NCBI GenBank assembly: GCA_009746045.1
Contig: RPFO01000702.1
Span: forward strand, 494,001-558,000
Length of the DNA: 64,000 nt
DNA from: Mesostigma viride
Lineage: Eukaryota > Streptophyta > Mesostigmatophyceae > Mesostigmatales > Mesostigmataceae
Reading direction: 5' to 3'
Below are positions 8,513 through 18,341 of the stretch, piece after piece (within the stretch, counting starts at the first letter, position 1; the number at the start of each line of letters is the position of its first letter). The position numbers and the translations under genes were made by a program. The notes beneath the pieces are model-generated. The model saw only the letters and a program-made list of their open reading frames with translations, was not told the DNA's origin and did no database searches.

Positions 8513-10027
8513 ATGTTAAAAGTTTCTTTCGAAAATAAAGACCTGGATAATAATGAGGCTATAGCAATTATTATCAATGACCAGCTAAAAATAGATTCTG
8601 AGGCTCTGTTAATTGATCAAAAACATCATGGACTTATATCTAAAACTATTAAGGATAAAAGAATTTTTAAACCAGAATACGGTTATTCAAAAATTCTAAC
8701 CACAACAAATAAAGACGGCGAGGTACGTTACCTCATTTTAATTGCATTAGGTTCAGAAGATCATGTCTCAGAAGTAAGAATTGAGGAAATAGGGGGAAAA
8801 ATCCACTTGCTTGCTACTTCTTGTAAAGCATCTTCAGTTGGAATCCGGATACCAAATAAAGTAGGGCATCTTAAACAGGAAAAAATTGCAGCTTTGCTCG
8901 GCGGCGGAGCATTACTTGCTTCTTACAGATTTGATAAATACCAAACAATGAAAAGTAACGAGGAAAAATTCATCACCGAAGATTTTGACATCATAGTTGA
9001 TGATCACGAACACGCTCTTAAACTTTTTGAAGAGCAAAAATCTTTGGCTTTAGGAGTATTCTTCGCTCGGGATTGCATCAATGAAGTACCAAATATCTTG
9101 TATCCAGAAAGTTATGCCGAAAGAATATTAGAAAAATTAGAACCACTTGGTATTGATGTAGATGTTCTGGGAGAAAGCCAAATGCGTAGCCTTGGTATGG
9201 GAGCGCTACTTGGAGTGGGCCAAGGTTCTTCTAACGAATCCAAATTAGTGGTTATGAAGTATAACGGATTAGACGATGATAGTGATCCAATATGTTTTGT
9301 TGGTAAAGGGGTAACCTTTGATACTGGTGGTATTTCATTAAAACCGGCTGCTGGTATGGGAGACATGAAATATGATATGGGCGGATCTGCTTCCGTAGTC
9401 GGGGTCATCAAAGCTCTAGCACTTAGAAATGCTAAAGTTAATGTAGTTGGTATAGTAGGTTTGGTTGAAAACATGCCTGGAGGAAATGCCCAAAGACCTG
9501 GTGATGTCGTTAGGACTATGTCTGGCCAAACTGTAGAAGTCCTAAACACCGATGCTGAAGGACGTTTAGTTTTGTGTGATTGCGTAACCTATCTCCAACA
9601 AAACTTTAAACCAGCTTGTATAGTGGATATAGCAACCTTAACGGGAGCAATTTCAATTTCTTTAGGTAGTACTTATGCAGGCTGTTACGCAAATGATGAT
9701 GAACTAGCGCACAAGCTGATTGCCGCCTCTCTTAAAACTAATGAAAAATTATGGCGTATGCCTTTGCACCCGGACTATAACGATATGCTCAAATCAACCG
9801 TTGCTGATATTGCGAATATCGGTTCTGAAAAAGGCTTGGCAGGTAGTTCTACTGCTGCACATTTTATAGGTCGCTTTATCAACACCGGAGTAAAATGGGC
9901 TCACCTAGACATAGCAGGGGTAGCTTACGATAAAAAAGGAACAAATCCAATTTGCCCTAAAGGTGCTGTAGGTTTTGGTGTAAGGTTATTAAATCAATTT
10001 GTAAAAGACAATTATGAATCCAAGTAA
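8513..10027 (+). CDS. pepA: Leucyl aminopeptidase (M17)
   Basis: This 504-residue M17 zinc aminopeptidase has the family signature NTDAEGRL. Metal-ligand regions are at GKGVTFDTGGISLKP and KYDMGGSA. The N-terminal half is the less conserved macro-like domain, and the catalytic C-terminal half begins near residue 180. It releases N-terminal amino acids from peptides in the cytoplasm as a hexamer. The ATG at 8513 is chosen because a good ribosome site (AAGGATGG) precedes it. An upstream in-frame GTG at 8468 lies inside the promoter. The end overlaps mipZ by 14 bases. PepA can also bind DNA in E. coli; nothing here tests that. Confidence 0.93.
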   Translation: MLKVSFENKDLDNNEAIAIIINDQLKIDSEALLIDQKHHGLISKTIKDKRIFKPEYGYSKILTTTNKDGEVRYLILIALGSEDHVSEVRIEEIGGKIHLLATSCKASSVGIRIPNKVGHLKQEKIAALLGGGALLASYRFDKYQTMKSNEEKFITEDFDIIVDDHEHALKLFEEQKSLALGVFFARDCINEVPNILYPESYAERILEKLEPLGIDVDVLGESQMRSLGMGALLGVGQGSSNESKLVVMKYNGLDDDSDPICFVGKGVTFDTGGISLKPAAGMGDMKYDMGGSASVVGVIKALALRNAKVNVVGIVGLVENMPGGNAQRPGDVVRTMSGQTVEVLNTDAEGRLVLCDCVTYLQQNFKPACIVDIATLTGAISISLGSTYAGCYANDDELAHKLIAASLKTNEKLWRMPLHPDYNDMLKSTVADIANIGSEKGLAGSSTAAHFIGRFINTGVKWAHLDIAGVAYDKKGTNPICPKGAVGFGVRLLNQFVKDNYESK

Positions 10028-10862
10028 AAAGCCGCATATTTTTGTTGTTGGTAACGAAAAAGGTGGTGCTGGAAAAACTACATGTTCAATGCATTTGATT
10101 ATTGGTCTGCTCGAGCGGGGGTATAACATTGCAAGTGTTGATGTAGACTCTCGCCAGGGTTCATTAAGTAGTTATATAAATAACCGAAAATTATATAACG
10201 ATAAAAATCCTGATAAAAAAGTGCTGATGCCAGTGCATTTTCATATCCAGGAAAGCACAAAGCAGAACGTTACTGAAAAAGAAGAGGAAGAAAAAAATCG
10301 TTTTAATCAGATCCTAGATCAGATTAAAGATTCTACAGATTACGTAGTAATTGATACGCCTGGAAGTTATACCCATTTGTCAAGGTTTGCCCATTCTTAT
10401 GCGGATACGGTAATTACTCCCGTAAACGATAGTTTTCTAGATTTAGATGTAATGGCCAAAATAGACGGTGAAACCTTTGATATATTAAAACCATCCATTT
10501 ACAGCCAAATGATGTGGGAACAAAAAATGGAAAGGGCAGCAAGGGATAAAGGCTCAATTGATTGGGTAGTGCTTAGGAATCGACTTGCAAACCTCGATGC
10601 TCATAATAAAAGAAACGTCAATGACACACTTGAGAAATTATCAAAAAGAATTTCTTTTCGTATTGCTCCTGGTTTTAGTGAAAGAGTTATTTTTAGGGAA
10701 TTGTTTCCCCAAGGGTTGACTCTTCTTGATTTAAAAATAGCAAATTACAATAAGACTTTTAGTGTTTCTCACGTAGCAGCAAGGCAGGAATTGAGATCCT
10801 TTCTTGAAGCTTTAGGGATAAAAAACCTTGAGAAAAAAGAGGGAGTTGCAGCAGTATCATAA
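10014..10862 (+). CDS. mipZ: MipZ-like ParA family ATPase for division-site placement
   Basis: This 282-residue deviant-Walker P-loop ATPase has KGGAGKTTCS at residues 16-25, DVDSRQGSLSSYINNR as the second motif and YVVIDTPG as Walker B. The RQGS segment and the C-terminal layout match alphaproteobacterial MipZ rather than chromosomal ParA or Soj. MipZ forms a gradient from the cell poles and blocks FtsZ assembly away from midcell. No parB gene is adjacent, and the start lies 14 bases inside the pepA 3' end. Assignment to MipZ is good; activity with this organism's FtsZ is inferred. Confidence 0.87.
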   Translation: MNPSKKPHIFVVGNEKGGAGKTTCSMHLIIGLLERGYNIASVDVDSRQGSLSSYINNRKLYNDKNPDKKVLMPVHFHIQESTKQNVTEKEEEEKNRFNQILDQIKDSTDYVVIDTPGSYTHLSRFAHSYADTVITPVNDSFLDLDVMAKIDGETFDILKPSIYSQMMWEQKMERAARDKGSIDWVVLRNRLANLDAHNKRNVNDTLEKLSKRISFRIAPGFSERVIFRELFPQGLTLLDLKIANYNKTFSVSHVAARQELRSFLEALGIKNLEKKEGVAAVS

Positions 10863-10948
10863 CGTTTTTTTCGAATATTTTTTGCGACTGCCGGTAAAGA
10901 TTTGAGTATAAATTAATCTTTAAAAAGTGTACATATAGGGGGAGAGTT

Positions 10949-13057
10949 ATGCAAAAAATAGAAACGGTTTGCGTTATTGGAGCAGGAGTAATGGGGAGCG
11001 GTATTGCTGCCCAAGTTGCTAATTCTAAAACTAATGTTATTTTACTCGATATTGCCGATAATGAGTCAGGTAATAAAAATAAAATTGTAAATGATGCTTA
11101 CGATAGGTTATTTACACAAAAACCTGCCCCATTGTCTCACCCTAATTATGCAAAATATATAAAAATCGGGAACTTAGAAGATGACATTTCTCTAATAAGG
11201 GAAGCAGATTTAATTATTGAAGTAATCGTTGAGAAACTGGAAATAAAGTATCAATTGTATGAATCTGTTAGTAAATATCTAAAACCGACAGCAATATTAG
11301 CATCCAATACCTCCACCCTACCTTTAGCGCAATTAAAGGAAAAACTTCCTGATAATGTCCGTAAAAATTTTGTGATTACCCATTTTTTCAATCCGCCAAG
11401 ATATATGGAGTTAGTCGAGCTTATTACTGACTATCAAACCTCTCGGGAAATGGTATCCGAATTATCCAATTTCCTTAAGAAATCGCTGGGAAAAACAATT
11501 GTATATTGCAACGATACACCTGGTTTTATTGCTAATAGAATAGGCTGTTTTTTACTTGAATTAACAGTACGCAAAGGGATCAAAGAAAATTTGAATCCCG
11601 CACAAATAGATTATATTTTCTTAAAATTCCTAGGTTTTCCAAGTACTGGCATTTTCGGATTATATGACCTGATCGGTCATGATGTAATGAACTTAATATC
11701 TGCGTCATTATTAGAGTCCTTACCAAGTAGTGACAAATATCATCAAGCTTGTTTTCCTATTACATTTCTTGAAGAGATGAAAACCAGAAATTTTCTAGGA
11801 AGAAAATCAAGCAGTGGTTTTTATAGATTAATAAAAAATTTAGAAGGGAAAAGAGCGAAACAGGTAATTAATTTTGATAATTTAGATTATGATCCTCTTC
11901 CCTCTATCGTTGAATATAAGGATATCCAAGAGGTTTTAAATTGCGGTGATAAATACAGTAAATTCGTATCTGATATCCTTGCCGATTTCTTTTCATATGT
12001 TATTTCTCTTATTCCAACAGTAACCGAGAGCAAAACTGATATAGATAAAGCAATGAAGCTAGGATACAGTTTAAAATACGGGCCATTTGAGTTACTAAGT
12101 AAAATGCCAAATAAAGGAGAGAGGTGGTTAAAATTAAAAGAGCTTAACCAGAAAATTCCTGACAATATTAAAAATCACTCTTATGGCAAGGAACAGCAAG
12201 GCTATAAAATAATCTTTAATAATGATTCAGCTCACTTGGAGCTTATAGACAACCATCACGTTTTTGTTATTAAATCAAAAATGAATTCGTTAGACAGTAA
12301 GGTATTTAATTTAATGATAGAAGCAATAGATTACTGTGAAAATAAAAACGAAGCTTTATATATATTTCCTTTAGGAGATAATTTTTCTGCTGGTGCCAAC
12401 TTAAAATATTTTAAAGAAGCTATAGAGGGCAAAAACTTCAAACTAATAGGAGGACTCCTGCAGCTTGGTCAGAAAGCAATGCTACGCTTAAAGTATTCCA
12501 AGATTCCCGTTATATCTTGCGCTAGGGGATCAGCTCTCGGTGGTGGGTGTGAGATTCTCCTTCATTCAAATTTTGTAGTTGCTCATCAGAATTTAAATAG
12601 TGGGCTCGTAGAACTGGGTGTGGGTTTAATACCAGGCTGGGGGGGGACTAAAGAAATGTTCCTTAGAAGCCAGGGCAATAAAACCAAATTACTGGCGAAT
12701 TTAAAAAATATACTTTTTCAGAATAAATCAAGCTCGGCTGACTATTTTGCTTTAGATTATTCAGTTGAAGCAGTAATTAACATGAATAAAAATTTAATTC
12801 TAGAACAAGCTTTTCAAGAAAAGTTCCAAAATGCTTATTCTAATAGCAGCCAAGTTGACCTACCTCAAATAAGTTTAATTAATGAAATGGATCATAGCGG
12901 TTTCGATAAATTACAAATCGATATAATGAATTTTTTCCAAAAAATAATCGATAAAAAATCCGTAACTGAAGGCGAATTATTAGAGTTGGAAAAAGAAAAA
13001 TTCTTACAACTAGCATCTACTCCAATTAGCCTAGAAAGAATCAGTAAATTTGTGTAG
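10949..13057 (+). CDS. Bifunctional 3-hydroxyacyl-CoA dehydrogenase / enoyl-CoA hydratase
   Basis: This 702-residue fusion has the dehydrogenase first: a Rossmann motif at [10 protein letters not shown] near residue 13, followed by NTSTLPL and [12 protein letters not shown] and a C-terminal dehydrogenase domain to about residue 390. A crotonase-fold hydratase follows, with SAGANLKYF, the oxyanion region ALGGGCEI and [12 protein letters not shown]. This order is the reverse of E. coli FadB. The enzyme would carry out two steps of beta-oxidation or of a short acyl-CoA pathway. A strong ribosome site (GGGGGAGAG) precedes the ATG. No thiolase or acyl-CoA dehydrogenase gene lies in the window, so the pathway is incomplete here. 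Confidence 0.86.
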   Translation: MQKIETVCVIGAGVMGSGIAAQVANSKTNVILLDIADNESGNKNKIVNDAYDRLFTQKPAPLSHPNYAKYIKIGNLEDDISLIREADLIIEVIVEKLEIKYQLYESVSKYLKPTAILASNTSTLPLAQLKEKLPDNVRKNFVITHFFNPPRYMELVELITDYQTSREMVSELSNFLKKSLGKTIVYCNDTPGFIANRIGCFLLELTVRKGIKENLNPAQIDYIFLKFLGFPSTGIFGLYDLIGHDVMNLISASLLESLPSSDKYHQACFPITFLEEMKTRNFLGRKSSSGFYRLIKNLEGKRAKQVINFDNLDYDPLPSIVEYKDIQEVLNCGDKYSKFVSDILADFFSYVISLIPTVTESKTDIDKAMKLGYSLKYGPFELLSKMPNKGERWLKLKELNQKIPDNIKNHSYGKEQQGYKIIFNNDSAHLELIDNHHVFVIKSKMNSLDSKVFNLMIEAIDYCENKNEALYIFPLGDNFSAGANLKYFKEAIEGKNFKLIGGLLQLGQKAMLRLKYSKIPVISCARGSALGGGCEILLHSNFVVAHQNLNSGLVELGVGLIPGWGGTKEMFLRSQGNKTKLLANLKNILFQNKSSSADYFALDYSVEAVINMNKNLILEQAFQEKFQNAYSNSSQVDLPQISLINEMDHSGFDKLQIDIMNFFQKIIDKKSVTEGELLELEKEKFLQLASTPISLERISKFV

Positions 13058-13210
13058 CGCATATGACTTTAATTAATAATAGAAGCACCAAGTTTAATGA
13101 AAGCTATATAAAATTAAGAATATTTACCAGAAGAAGGCTTGTTTGTTGTGGGTAAAAAACCAAGCTAGTTAATCATTATAGCTAATCGTTATTTTTAAAG
13201 TTATAAATCT

Positions 13211-13238
13211 TTGGACACTATGATAAACTGTTTATAAT
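13211..13238 (+). promoter_or_regulatory. Sigma-70-type promoter for the dsbA-like gene
   Basis: TTGGAC at 13211-13216, a 16-base spacer and a perfect TATAAT at 13233-13238 lie about 50 bases before the start at 13292. This is the best promoter in the 13058-13291 gap and could also serve the ATP synthase genes that follow closely. I see no gene in the rest of the gap. Confidence 0.65.
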
Positions 13239-13291
13239 AAAAAAGTAGAATATACAGAAAAATACCTATTGGTTTCTAGAGGGGAGTTCTC

Positions 13292-13990
13292 ATGATACAA
13301 AAAATACTATTTTTAGCAATTGCTTTTACCTTAACTGCTTGTGACCAGGAGCAAGTAGTTGATGATCCAGCAAAAACCCAAATAGAAGAGTATACCAAGA
13401 AATTAAAAATCTGCGAGGAAGAAGATGGAAATAAGGATTATGTACGTAGCCTATCTGTAGTATCTACTGACGACATCGTTATTGGTGATCCAAAAAGTAA
13501 AATTGTATTAGTGGAATATTTTGCCCCAACTTGCCCTCATTGTGTGCATTACCACCAAAAAATATTTCCCGAAATAAAAGCAAAATATATTGATACTAAT
13601 AAAATTGCTTATGTAATCAGAGAATTTATCGGCAATAAACAAGATTTGGATGCTACTATTCTTGCAAGGTGTAGCGGCCATACCGACACTTATCTAAAAT
13701 TTTTAGAAGTCATTTTAAATCAGCAAAATAACTGGGCCTTCAGCAAAAATTATCGTGAGATTTTAACTAATATAGGTAGTTTGGGTGGGGTTTCGCCAGA
13801 AAATTTTTCAACCTGCTTAAACGATCAAAATAAGATTAAAATACTGATGGAGAATACCAAACTAGTAACTAATTTGCCTACCTTTATCGGCACTCCTAGT
13901 TTTTTTATAAATGGGGAACAATTTAATGAAAAATACACTTTTGAGGAATTATCAAAAGCTATTGATAAAGAATTAACTATTGATAATTAA
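13292..13990 (+). CDS. DsbA family thiol:disulfide oxidoreductase lipoprotein
   Basis: This 232-residue protein has a lipoprotein signal with lipobox LTAC, where Cys17 would be lipidated. It is therefore anchored to a membrane facing the periplasm. The thioredoxin fold has the active site CPHC in FAPTCPHCVHY near residue 80 and a cis-proline region in FIGTPSFFING. A helical insert between the two is typical of DsbA. It would oxidise or reshuffle disulfides in exported proteins. A GAGGGGAG ribosome site precedes the ATG. The gene ends 13 bases before atpI, so readthrough into the ATP synthase cluster is likely. Whether it acts as oxidase or isomerase cannot be told. Confidence 0.87.
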   Translation: MIQKILFLAIAFTLTACDQEQVVDDPAKTQIEEYTKKLKICEEEDGNKDYVRSLSVVSTDDIVIGDPKSKIVLVEYFAPTCPHCVHYHQKIFPEIKAKYIDTNKIAYVIREFIGNKQDLDATILARCSGHTDTYLKFLEVILNQQNNWAFSKNYREILTNIGSLGGVSPENFSTCLNDQNKIKILMENTKLVTNLPTFIGTPSFFINGEQFNEKYTFEELSKAIDKELTIDN

Positions 13991-14003
13991 TTGCTTTTGA
14001 GTT

Positions 14004-14270
14004 ATGACAGATAATAATATAGAAGGAGTAAAAAAAAGGATAGAAAAAATAAAAGAAGAACAACTCAGTATATCCTCCAAAAAACATGCCAGTTCTCCAA
14101 TTATTGATATCGCATCAGAACTTGTTGCTGGTGTTATAGTCGGGGTAATAGTGGGGGTTTTGCTCGATAAATTATTTACTTCTAAACCTTTATTTCTTAT
14201 ACTTTGCATTATACTTGCTTCTATAGCGGCTTTCAGATCCATTTGGAGAAAATACATAAAAATTCATTGA
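14004..14270 (+). CDS. atpI: ATP synthase accessory protein I (AtpI/AtpQ type)
   Basis: This 88-residue protein has a charged N-terminal stretch of about 35 residues followed by two membrane segments. The first contains the glycine- and valine-rich VAGVIVGVIVGVLLDKL, as in AtpI proteins. It precedes atpB by six bases. AtpI assists assembly of the c-ring in other bacteria and is usually dispensable. Sequence conservation in this family is low, so the call rests on membrane topology, the glycine-rich motif and position. Confidence 0.78.
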   Translation: MTDNNIEGVKKRIEKIKEEQLSISSKKHASSPIIDIASELVAGVIVGVIVGVLLDKLFTSKPLFLILCIILASIAAFRSIWRKYIKIH

Positions 14271-14276
14271 ATTAAT

Positions 14277-15005
14277 ATGAAACACAGCCCTTTAGACCAA
14301 TTTAAAATAAAAGAAATAGCAAATATTCAATTATTTGGGCACGACGTTATTGTGACGAACTCAGCCTTATTTATGATTATAGCTAGCCTTTTTATCATTC
14401 TTTACTTTACTTTAGCTTTTAAGAACAAGAAATTAGTGCCGACAAGGTTGCAGCTTAGCGGTGAGTTATTCTATAATTTAATTACTGATACTGTAAATCA
14501 AAACGTAGGAGTTAAAGGCAAAAAGTTTGTTCCTTTAATCTTTACATTATTTATGTTTATTATGGTATGTAATCTGTTTGGTATGATACCCTATGGATTT
14601 ACTGTTACCAGCCATATTTCCATTACATTTGCACTTGCGATGATGGTGTTTTTACTAGTTACTTTGCTTGGATTTATACTGCATGGATTTCATTTCTTCT
14701 CTTTATTTTTACCGGCCGGAACACCTTGGTGGTTAGCGCCTTTAATGATATTAATTGAACTATTTGCTTATCTAGCAAGACCTGTAAGTTTGTCGCTGCG
14801 TTTAGCTGCAAATATGGTTGCTGGTCATGTACTACTTAAAGTCATAGCTGGTTTTATTGTGTCTATGGCATTTTACTTGAAAATCTTCCCAATACCTTTT
14901 ATTTCTGTGTTGATAGGGTTTGAAATTTTCGTTGCAATTTTACAGGCTTACATATTTACTATATTATCATGTGTTTATTTAAATGATGCAATTAATTTAC
15001 ACTGA
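14277..15005 (+). CDS. atpB: F0F1 ATP synthase subunit a
   Basis: This 242-residue integral membrane protein has five to six hydrophobic segments. The conserved [18 protein letters not shown] contains the essential arginine of the proton half-channels (SLRLAAN). It forms the stator channel next to the c-ring. The length is normal for alphaproteobacteria. It lies between atpI and atpE, and 99 bases separate it from atpE, a stretch with no further gene. Confidence 0.95.
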   Translation: MKHSPLDQFKIKEIANIQLFGHDVIVTNSALFMIIASLFIILYFTLAFKNKKLVPTRLQLSGELFYNLITDTVNQNVGVKGKKFVPLIFTLFMFIMVCNLFGMIPYGFTVTSHISITFALAMMVFLLVTLLGFILHGFHFFSLFLPAGTPWWLAPLMILIELFAYLARPVSLSLRLAANMVAGHVLLKVIAGFIVSMAFYLKIFPIPFISVLIGFEIFVAILQAYIFTILSCVYLNDAINLH

Positions 15006-15104
15006 TATATAAGTATAGCACAGTCTTGCTGGTCTATATCGGGGAAAAGGATGATAGGACTTAGCTTTGATTTTAGTTAATTTAGAATTTCAAGGAGGAA
15101 AAAT

Positions 15105-15332
15105 ATGGAATCTATGATGGCTCTTAAATTTATTGGCGCTGGCCTTATGGCATTTGGAATGCTGGGTGCTGCTATTGGAGTAGGAAACATTTTCGGCTCA
15201 TTATTAAACTCAATAGCTCGTAACCCTTCAGCATCTGACCAATTACAACGTATGGCTTTTATCGGTGCTGGCCTTGCTGAAGCGATGGGGCTATTTTCTT
15301 TTGTTATCGCAATGTTGTTAATTTTTACATAA
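15105..15332 (+). CDS. atpE: F0F1 ATP synthase subunit c
   Basis: This 75-residue hairpin of two membrane helices carries the polar-loop motif ARNP at residues 38-41 and the proton-binding glutamate at residue 59 in GLAEAMG. Its strong ribosome site (AAGGAGG at 15092-15098, six bases before the ATG) is the best in the cluster. That fits the need for many copies of subunit c per complex. Helix 1 has the usual glycine-rich packing (GAAIGVG). Confidence 0.96.
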   Translation: MESMMALKFIGAGLMAFGMLGAAIGVGNIFGSLLNSIARNPSASDQLQRMAFIGAGLAEAMGLFSFVIAMLLIFT

Positions 15333-15348
15333 CACGAAGGAAATTTAT

Positions 15349-15825
15349 ATGCCTCAATTTGATGTATCGAGTTTTGGTACGCAGTTATTCTGGCTAACAT
15401 TGGTTTTTGGAGTTCTTTACATTGCAATAAGCAGAATAATTGCTCCAAAAGCCGAAAGTATAATGATAAATCGTAATCGTTATTTAGAAGAAAACATAAC
15501 TGCTTCTGAAAATGATTATGGTAAGGCTGAATCTTTGCGGAAAGAAAAGGAAATGAAACTCCGGGAATTCAACGTTGAAATTGAAAAATTTCGAAAAGAG
15601 GCTCTTGATTCGTTAGATGACCATTTTGCAGATAGAAATGTAGAGCTGAGTAGAGTTTTATCTAAAAAAACTAAAGAATCTTTCTTGGATGCTGAAAAAT
15701 ACCTTACTTCTTTTCATCAACACGAGAATAAATCTTGCATTGATTTAGCGGCATTTATAATTGAGAAAATTACTGATAAACCTGCTGACTTAAAGTTGCT
15801 AGAAAAAATTTATAGGGAAAAATAA
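15349..15825 (+). CDS. atpG: F0F1 ATP synthase subunit b'
   Basis: This 158-residue protein has one N-terminal membrane segment (residues about 10-30) and a long charged helical tail. It lies between subunit c and subunit b, as b' does in alphaproteobacteria. Its stop codon shares one base with the start of the b gene, so the two are made together for the heterodimeric stalk. The pair could be numbered either way; b' for the upstream copy follows the usual alphaproteobacterial order. Confidence 0.88.
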   Translation: MPQFDVSSFGTQLFWLTLVFGVLYIAISRIIAPKAESIMINRNRYLEENITASENDYGKAESLRKEKEMKLREFNVEIEKFRKEALDSLDDHFADRNVELSRVLSKKTKESFLDAEKYLTSFHQHENKSCIDLAAFIIEKITDKPADLKLLEKIYREK

Positions 15826-16301
15826 TGCATTTTTTTGATGAGAATTTCTGGATAGCAGTTAGTTTTATTGTTTTTTTATATTTTGCTTATAAACCTATCA
15901 AAAAAGCAATTATCAATGCTTTAGATGCTAAAATTAATGAGATAAAAGAAAAGTTAGCTCAAACTGAAAAAATTAAAGCTGAAGCTAAGCTACTTCTTGA
16001 AGAAACGCAAAAAGAGATGGAAAACTTTGAGGAATATAAACAGCAAATAATTAATAAGGCAAAAGCTAGTACTGAGAAATTGATTGAAAAAAGAACAAAA
16101 GAAATGGAAATAGCTTTAACTCGAAAAAGCGAAGAGGCCATTAAACTTATTGAAAATGAAAAATCAAAAATAACCCAGCAATTAAAGGATGAATTCACTG
16201 AAACTGTAATTAATTTAGTTCGCAGCTATTTAGCGGAATCAAAAAACAACGCTGTATCTGACGAAGAAATTATTAACAGATTCATAAAGCAAAAGAATTA
16301 A
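15825..16301 (+). CDS. atpF: F0F1 ATP synthase subunit b
   Basis: This 158-residue protein has an N-terminal membrane helix (FFDENFWIAVSFIVFLYFAY) followed by a long lysine- and glutamate-rich coiled coil to the C-terminus. It forms the peripheral stalk with b'. It is the last gene of the F0 cluster. The F1 genes are not in the window, so F0 and F1 are encoded at separate loci, the arrangement usual in alphaproteobacteria. Confidence 0.92.
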   Translation: MHFFDENFWIAVSFIVFLYFAYKPIKKAIINALDAKINEIKEKLAQTEKIKAEAKLLLEETQKEMENFEEYKQQIINKAKASTEKLIEKRTKEMEIALTRKSEEAIKLIENEKSKITQQLKDEFTETVINLVRSYLAESKNNAVSDEEIINRFIKQKN

Positions 16302-16336
16302 TCTAGATAATGATTTTTGTCAAACCTAAACAAACA

Positions 16337-16412
16337 TGGTGGAGTCAAGGGGAATCGAACCCCTCACCTTTTGAATGCCATTCAAACGCTCTACCAACTG
16401 AGCTATGACCCC
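16337..16412 (-). tRNA. tRNA-Ala (anticodon GGC)
   Basis: The minus strand folds into a complete cloverleaf. It has a seven-pair acceptor stem (GGGGTCA with TGACTCC, one G-U pair), a D arm with AGTTGGTA, a TTTGA/TCAAA anticodon stem and the loop ATGGCAT with anticodon GGC. The T arm contains TTCGATT. The 3' CCA is encoded. The gene is convergent with the F0 cluster. Confidence 0.96.
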
Positions 16413-16532
16413 ATCATTTAGTAACCCATTATAAATAAATATGCTTTATTTGCAATAGAGTTATTGAAGTTGTCGAAATAGTAAATATATAGTGAACATT
16501 AAAAACCTTAAGAAGCGATAAAAAATAAAGTA

Positions 16533-17198
16533 ATGCCGGAATTTAATAAGCTAAACAGAACTTTTGCTAGAAGAATAGGTAAAAGACTATCGGATCAAAG
16601 TAAAGAGCTTCTTGCAAATGTTTTACCCACATACCTGTTTTCCAACGAATTACTGACTTTTAAAAGTCAGCAAAAAAAATATTTAGAAATTGGTTTTGGT
16701 ATGGGAGAACACCTATTTAATCAAATTGTTATAAACCCTGAAAATTTATATATTGGAGTTGAGGTTTACTTAAATGGTATAGCTAGTTTTTTGAAACTGG
16801 TTGCTAAAAGTCAAAACGACAATTTCTTGATCTGGCCTAATGATCTAGATATGATATTAAAAGATATTCCGAACCGTTCCTTGGAAGGAATTTATGTTTT
16901 GTTCCCAGATCCCTGGCATAAAAGAAGGTATATGAAAAAACGCCTCATGAATAAAGAGCGCGTAGAATTTTTAAAGTCGAAATTGAAAACTGGCGGTTTT
17001 ATAGCCTTTGCTTCTGATATAGAAGATTATTTTGAAAATGTAAAAAAAATATTCTTGGAAGATAAAGAATTAATTATCCAAAACACCGATTTTTTGCTCC
17101 CGCATGCAGGCTATATAATAACAAAATATCACCAAAAATCGATAAGAGAAAATAAAGAGGCCCAGTTTCTTCAAGCTATTCTTGCCAGAGAAACCTAG
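16533..17198 (+). CDS. trmB: tRNA (guanine-N7-)-methyltransferase
   Basis: This 221-residue class I methyltransferase has the SAM motif EIGFGMGEH near residue 53. The TrmB signature FPDPWHKRRYMKKRL holds the substrate-binding and catalytic residues. It makes m7G46 in the variable loop of many tRNAs. The N-terminal stretch contains the FARRIGKRLS segment common in alphaproteobacterial TrmB. It is read away from the tRNA-Ala gene and seems to stand alone. Confidence 0.94.
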   Translation: MPEFNKLNRTFARRIGKRLSDQSKELLANVLPTYLFSNELLTFKSQQKKYLEIGFGMGEHLFNQIVINPENLYIGVEVYLNGIASFLKLVAKSQNDNFLIWPNDLDMILKDIPNRSLEGIYVLFPDPWHKRRYMKKRLMNKERVEFLKSKLKTGGFIAFASDIEDYFENVKKIFLEDKELIIQNTDFLLPHAGYIITKYHQKSIRENKEAQFLQAILARET

Positions 17199-17589
17199 AT
17201 TTATTTAGTATTGTTTTATCTTGAATCAATACCAATTACAAAGGGACTTTAGAGCCGCTAGGTTTTCTGTTTTTTCGATACGTAATTTTAATTCAGATGT
17301 GGTTAGTTGTTATCTCCAGATCTTCGAGGTAGATTCTTTTTTGCTTTGCTCTTTCTGCAGTAGATGTATGGCATATTCTGTGGTAGAAACTAACTTTCTA
17401 AATTTAATAGGTGTAGAGGTAATGTGGCCTTTCACGAATTTCAAATTACACACTATTTTAATAGAAATTTTGTGTTAATATCTGTTCTCATAGCCAAAAG
17501 TAAATACAAATCCTCTCGATTCACCGTAACATTACGGGATATATCCACTATAATTACTTTTTTTGGAAGATGTCGCTAATCCTATCGGA
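17199..17589. other. Intergenic stretch without a convincing gene
   Basis: Between trmB and the cinA-like gene there are 391 bases. A plus-strand open frame (17221-17478, TTG start) has unlikely composition. On the minus strand, an open stretch of roughly 58 codons with K- and E-rich, protein-like composition ends about 50 bases after its midpoint, and a further protein-like stretch continues in another frame. That could be the trace of a decayed gene. A short hairpin, CCGTAACATTACGG, lies near 17523. No RNA gene is recognised. Confidence 0.4.
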
Positions 17590-18312
17590 TTATTCCTTAA
17601 TCAGGTTTTTTAAATCCAGAAAGGCCGCTTCTAGATTAACGTAATCGCTTGATCTAAGCACTAAAGAAGTTCCATGTATACCTTCCCTTGTAAATGGGTA
17701 GCTTCCCATATCAACAGAAGGATATTTATTTTGCAAAGCCTCAAAGCGTTCTGCTATTTTGCTTTCTCCAATCATCACAGTATGCGATGTACTACGTACA
17801 ACCTTGCCATGTTCCAGAAAGGGGATGATAGAATTTAGCATAGATTCCATAATATCGGGTACGCCTGCTAAACAATAAACATTGTTAATAGCAAAACCAG
17901 GTACTTTACTTACCTCATTTTTTATGAAAGTACTTCCTTCTGGAATAAAAGCCATTTTTTCTCTGGCCTTATTCATTTTCTCTCCCCGGCTTTGGTAAAA
18001 TTGTTCTAAAAGGTTATAAATAGTTTCGCTACGAACGTAAGGTACACTAAAAGCTTCAGATATGGCAAGACTGGTAATATCGTCATGAGTTGGGCCGATC
18101 CCGCCAGTAGTAAAAACATAATTATATTTTTGGCTCAACGCCAACACAGATTCTATAATAGCTTGTTTTTCGTCTGGAACAGTTCTAGCTTCTTTTATAG
18201 TTACCCCGATTTTTTCAAGGGTTCTTGCTATAGTTTGAGTATTGATGTCTAAAGTGCGGCCTGATAGTATCTCATTACCTATTATTAATACGGCCGCACT
18301 TGGGTTTTTCAT
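17590..18312 (-). CDS. CinA N-terminal/molybdopterin-binding domain protein
   Basis: This 240-residue protein consists of the MoCF/CinA N-terminal domain. It has GNEILSGRTLDINTQ at the start, the GGIGPTHDDIT signature and GVPDIMESM. Full-length CinA has an added C-terminal NMN deamidase domain, which is absent. The standalone form is common in alphaproteobacteria and is linked to pyridine nucleotide repair (ADP-ribose pyrophosphatase activity is reported for CinA), but its role here is not known. It ends the minus-strand set with the BI-1 gene 29 bases upstream. Confidence 0.85.
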   Translation of the reverse strand: MKNPSAAVLIIGNEILSGRTLDINTQTIARTLEKIGVTIKEARTVPDEKQAIIESVLALSQKYNYVFTTGGIGPTHDDITSLAISEAFSVPYVRSETIYNLLEQFYQSRGEKMNKAREKMAFIPEGSTFIKNEVSKVPGFAINNVYCLAGVPDIMESMLNSIIPFLEHGKVVRSTSHTVMIGESKIAERFEALQNKYPSVDMGSYPFTREGIHGTSLVLRSSDYVNLEAAFLDLKNLIKE

Positions 18313-18341
18313 ATAAGGTAAATTAAGTTATATTTTTATAT

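Noticed and set aside
17221-17478. Plus-strand open frame of 85 codons with a TTG start
   Set aside because: It has no ribosome site and an unusual Cys- and Phe-rich composition; the opposite strand looks more protein-like but is broken.
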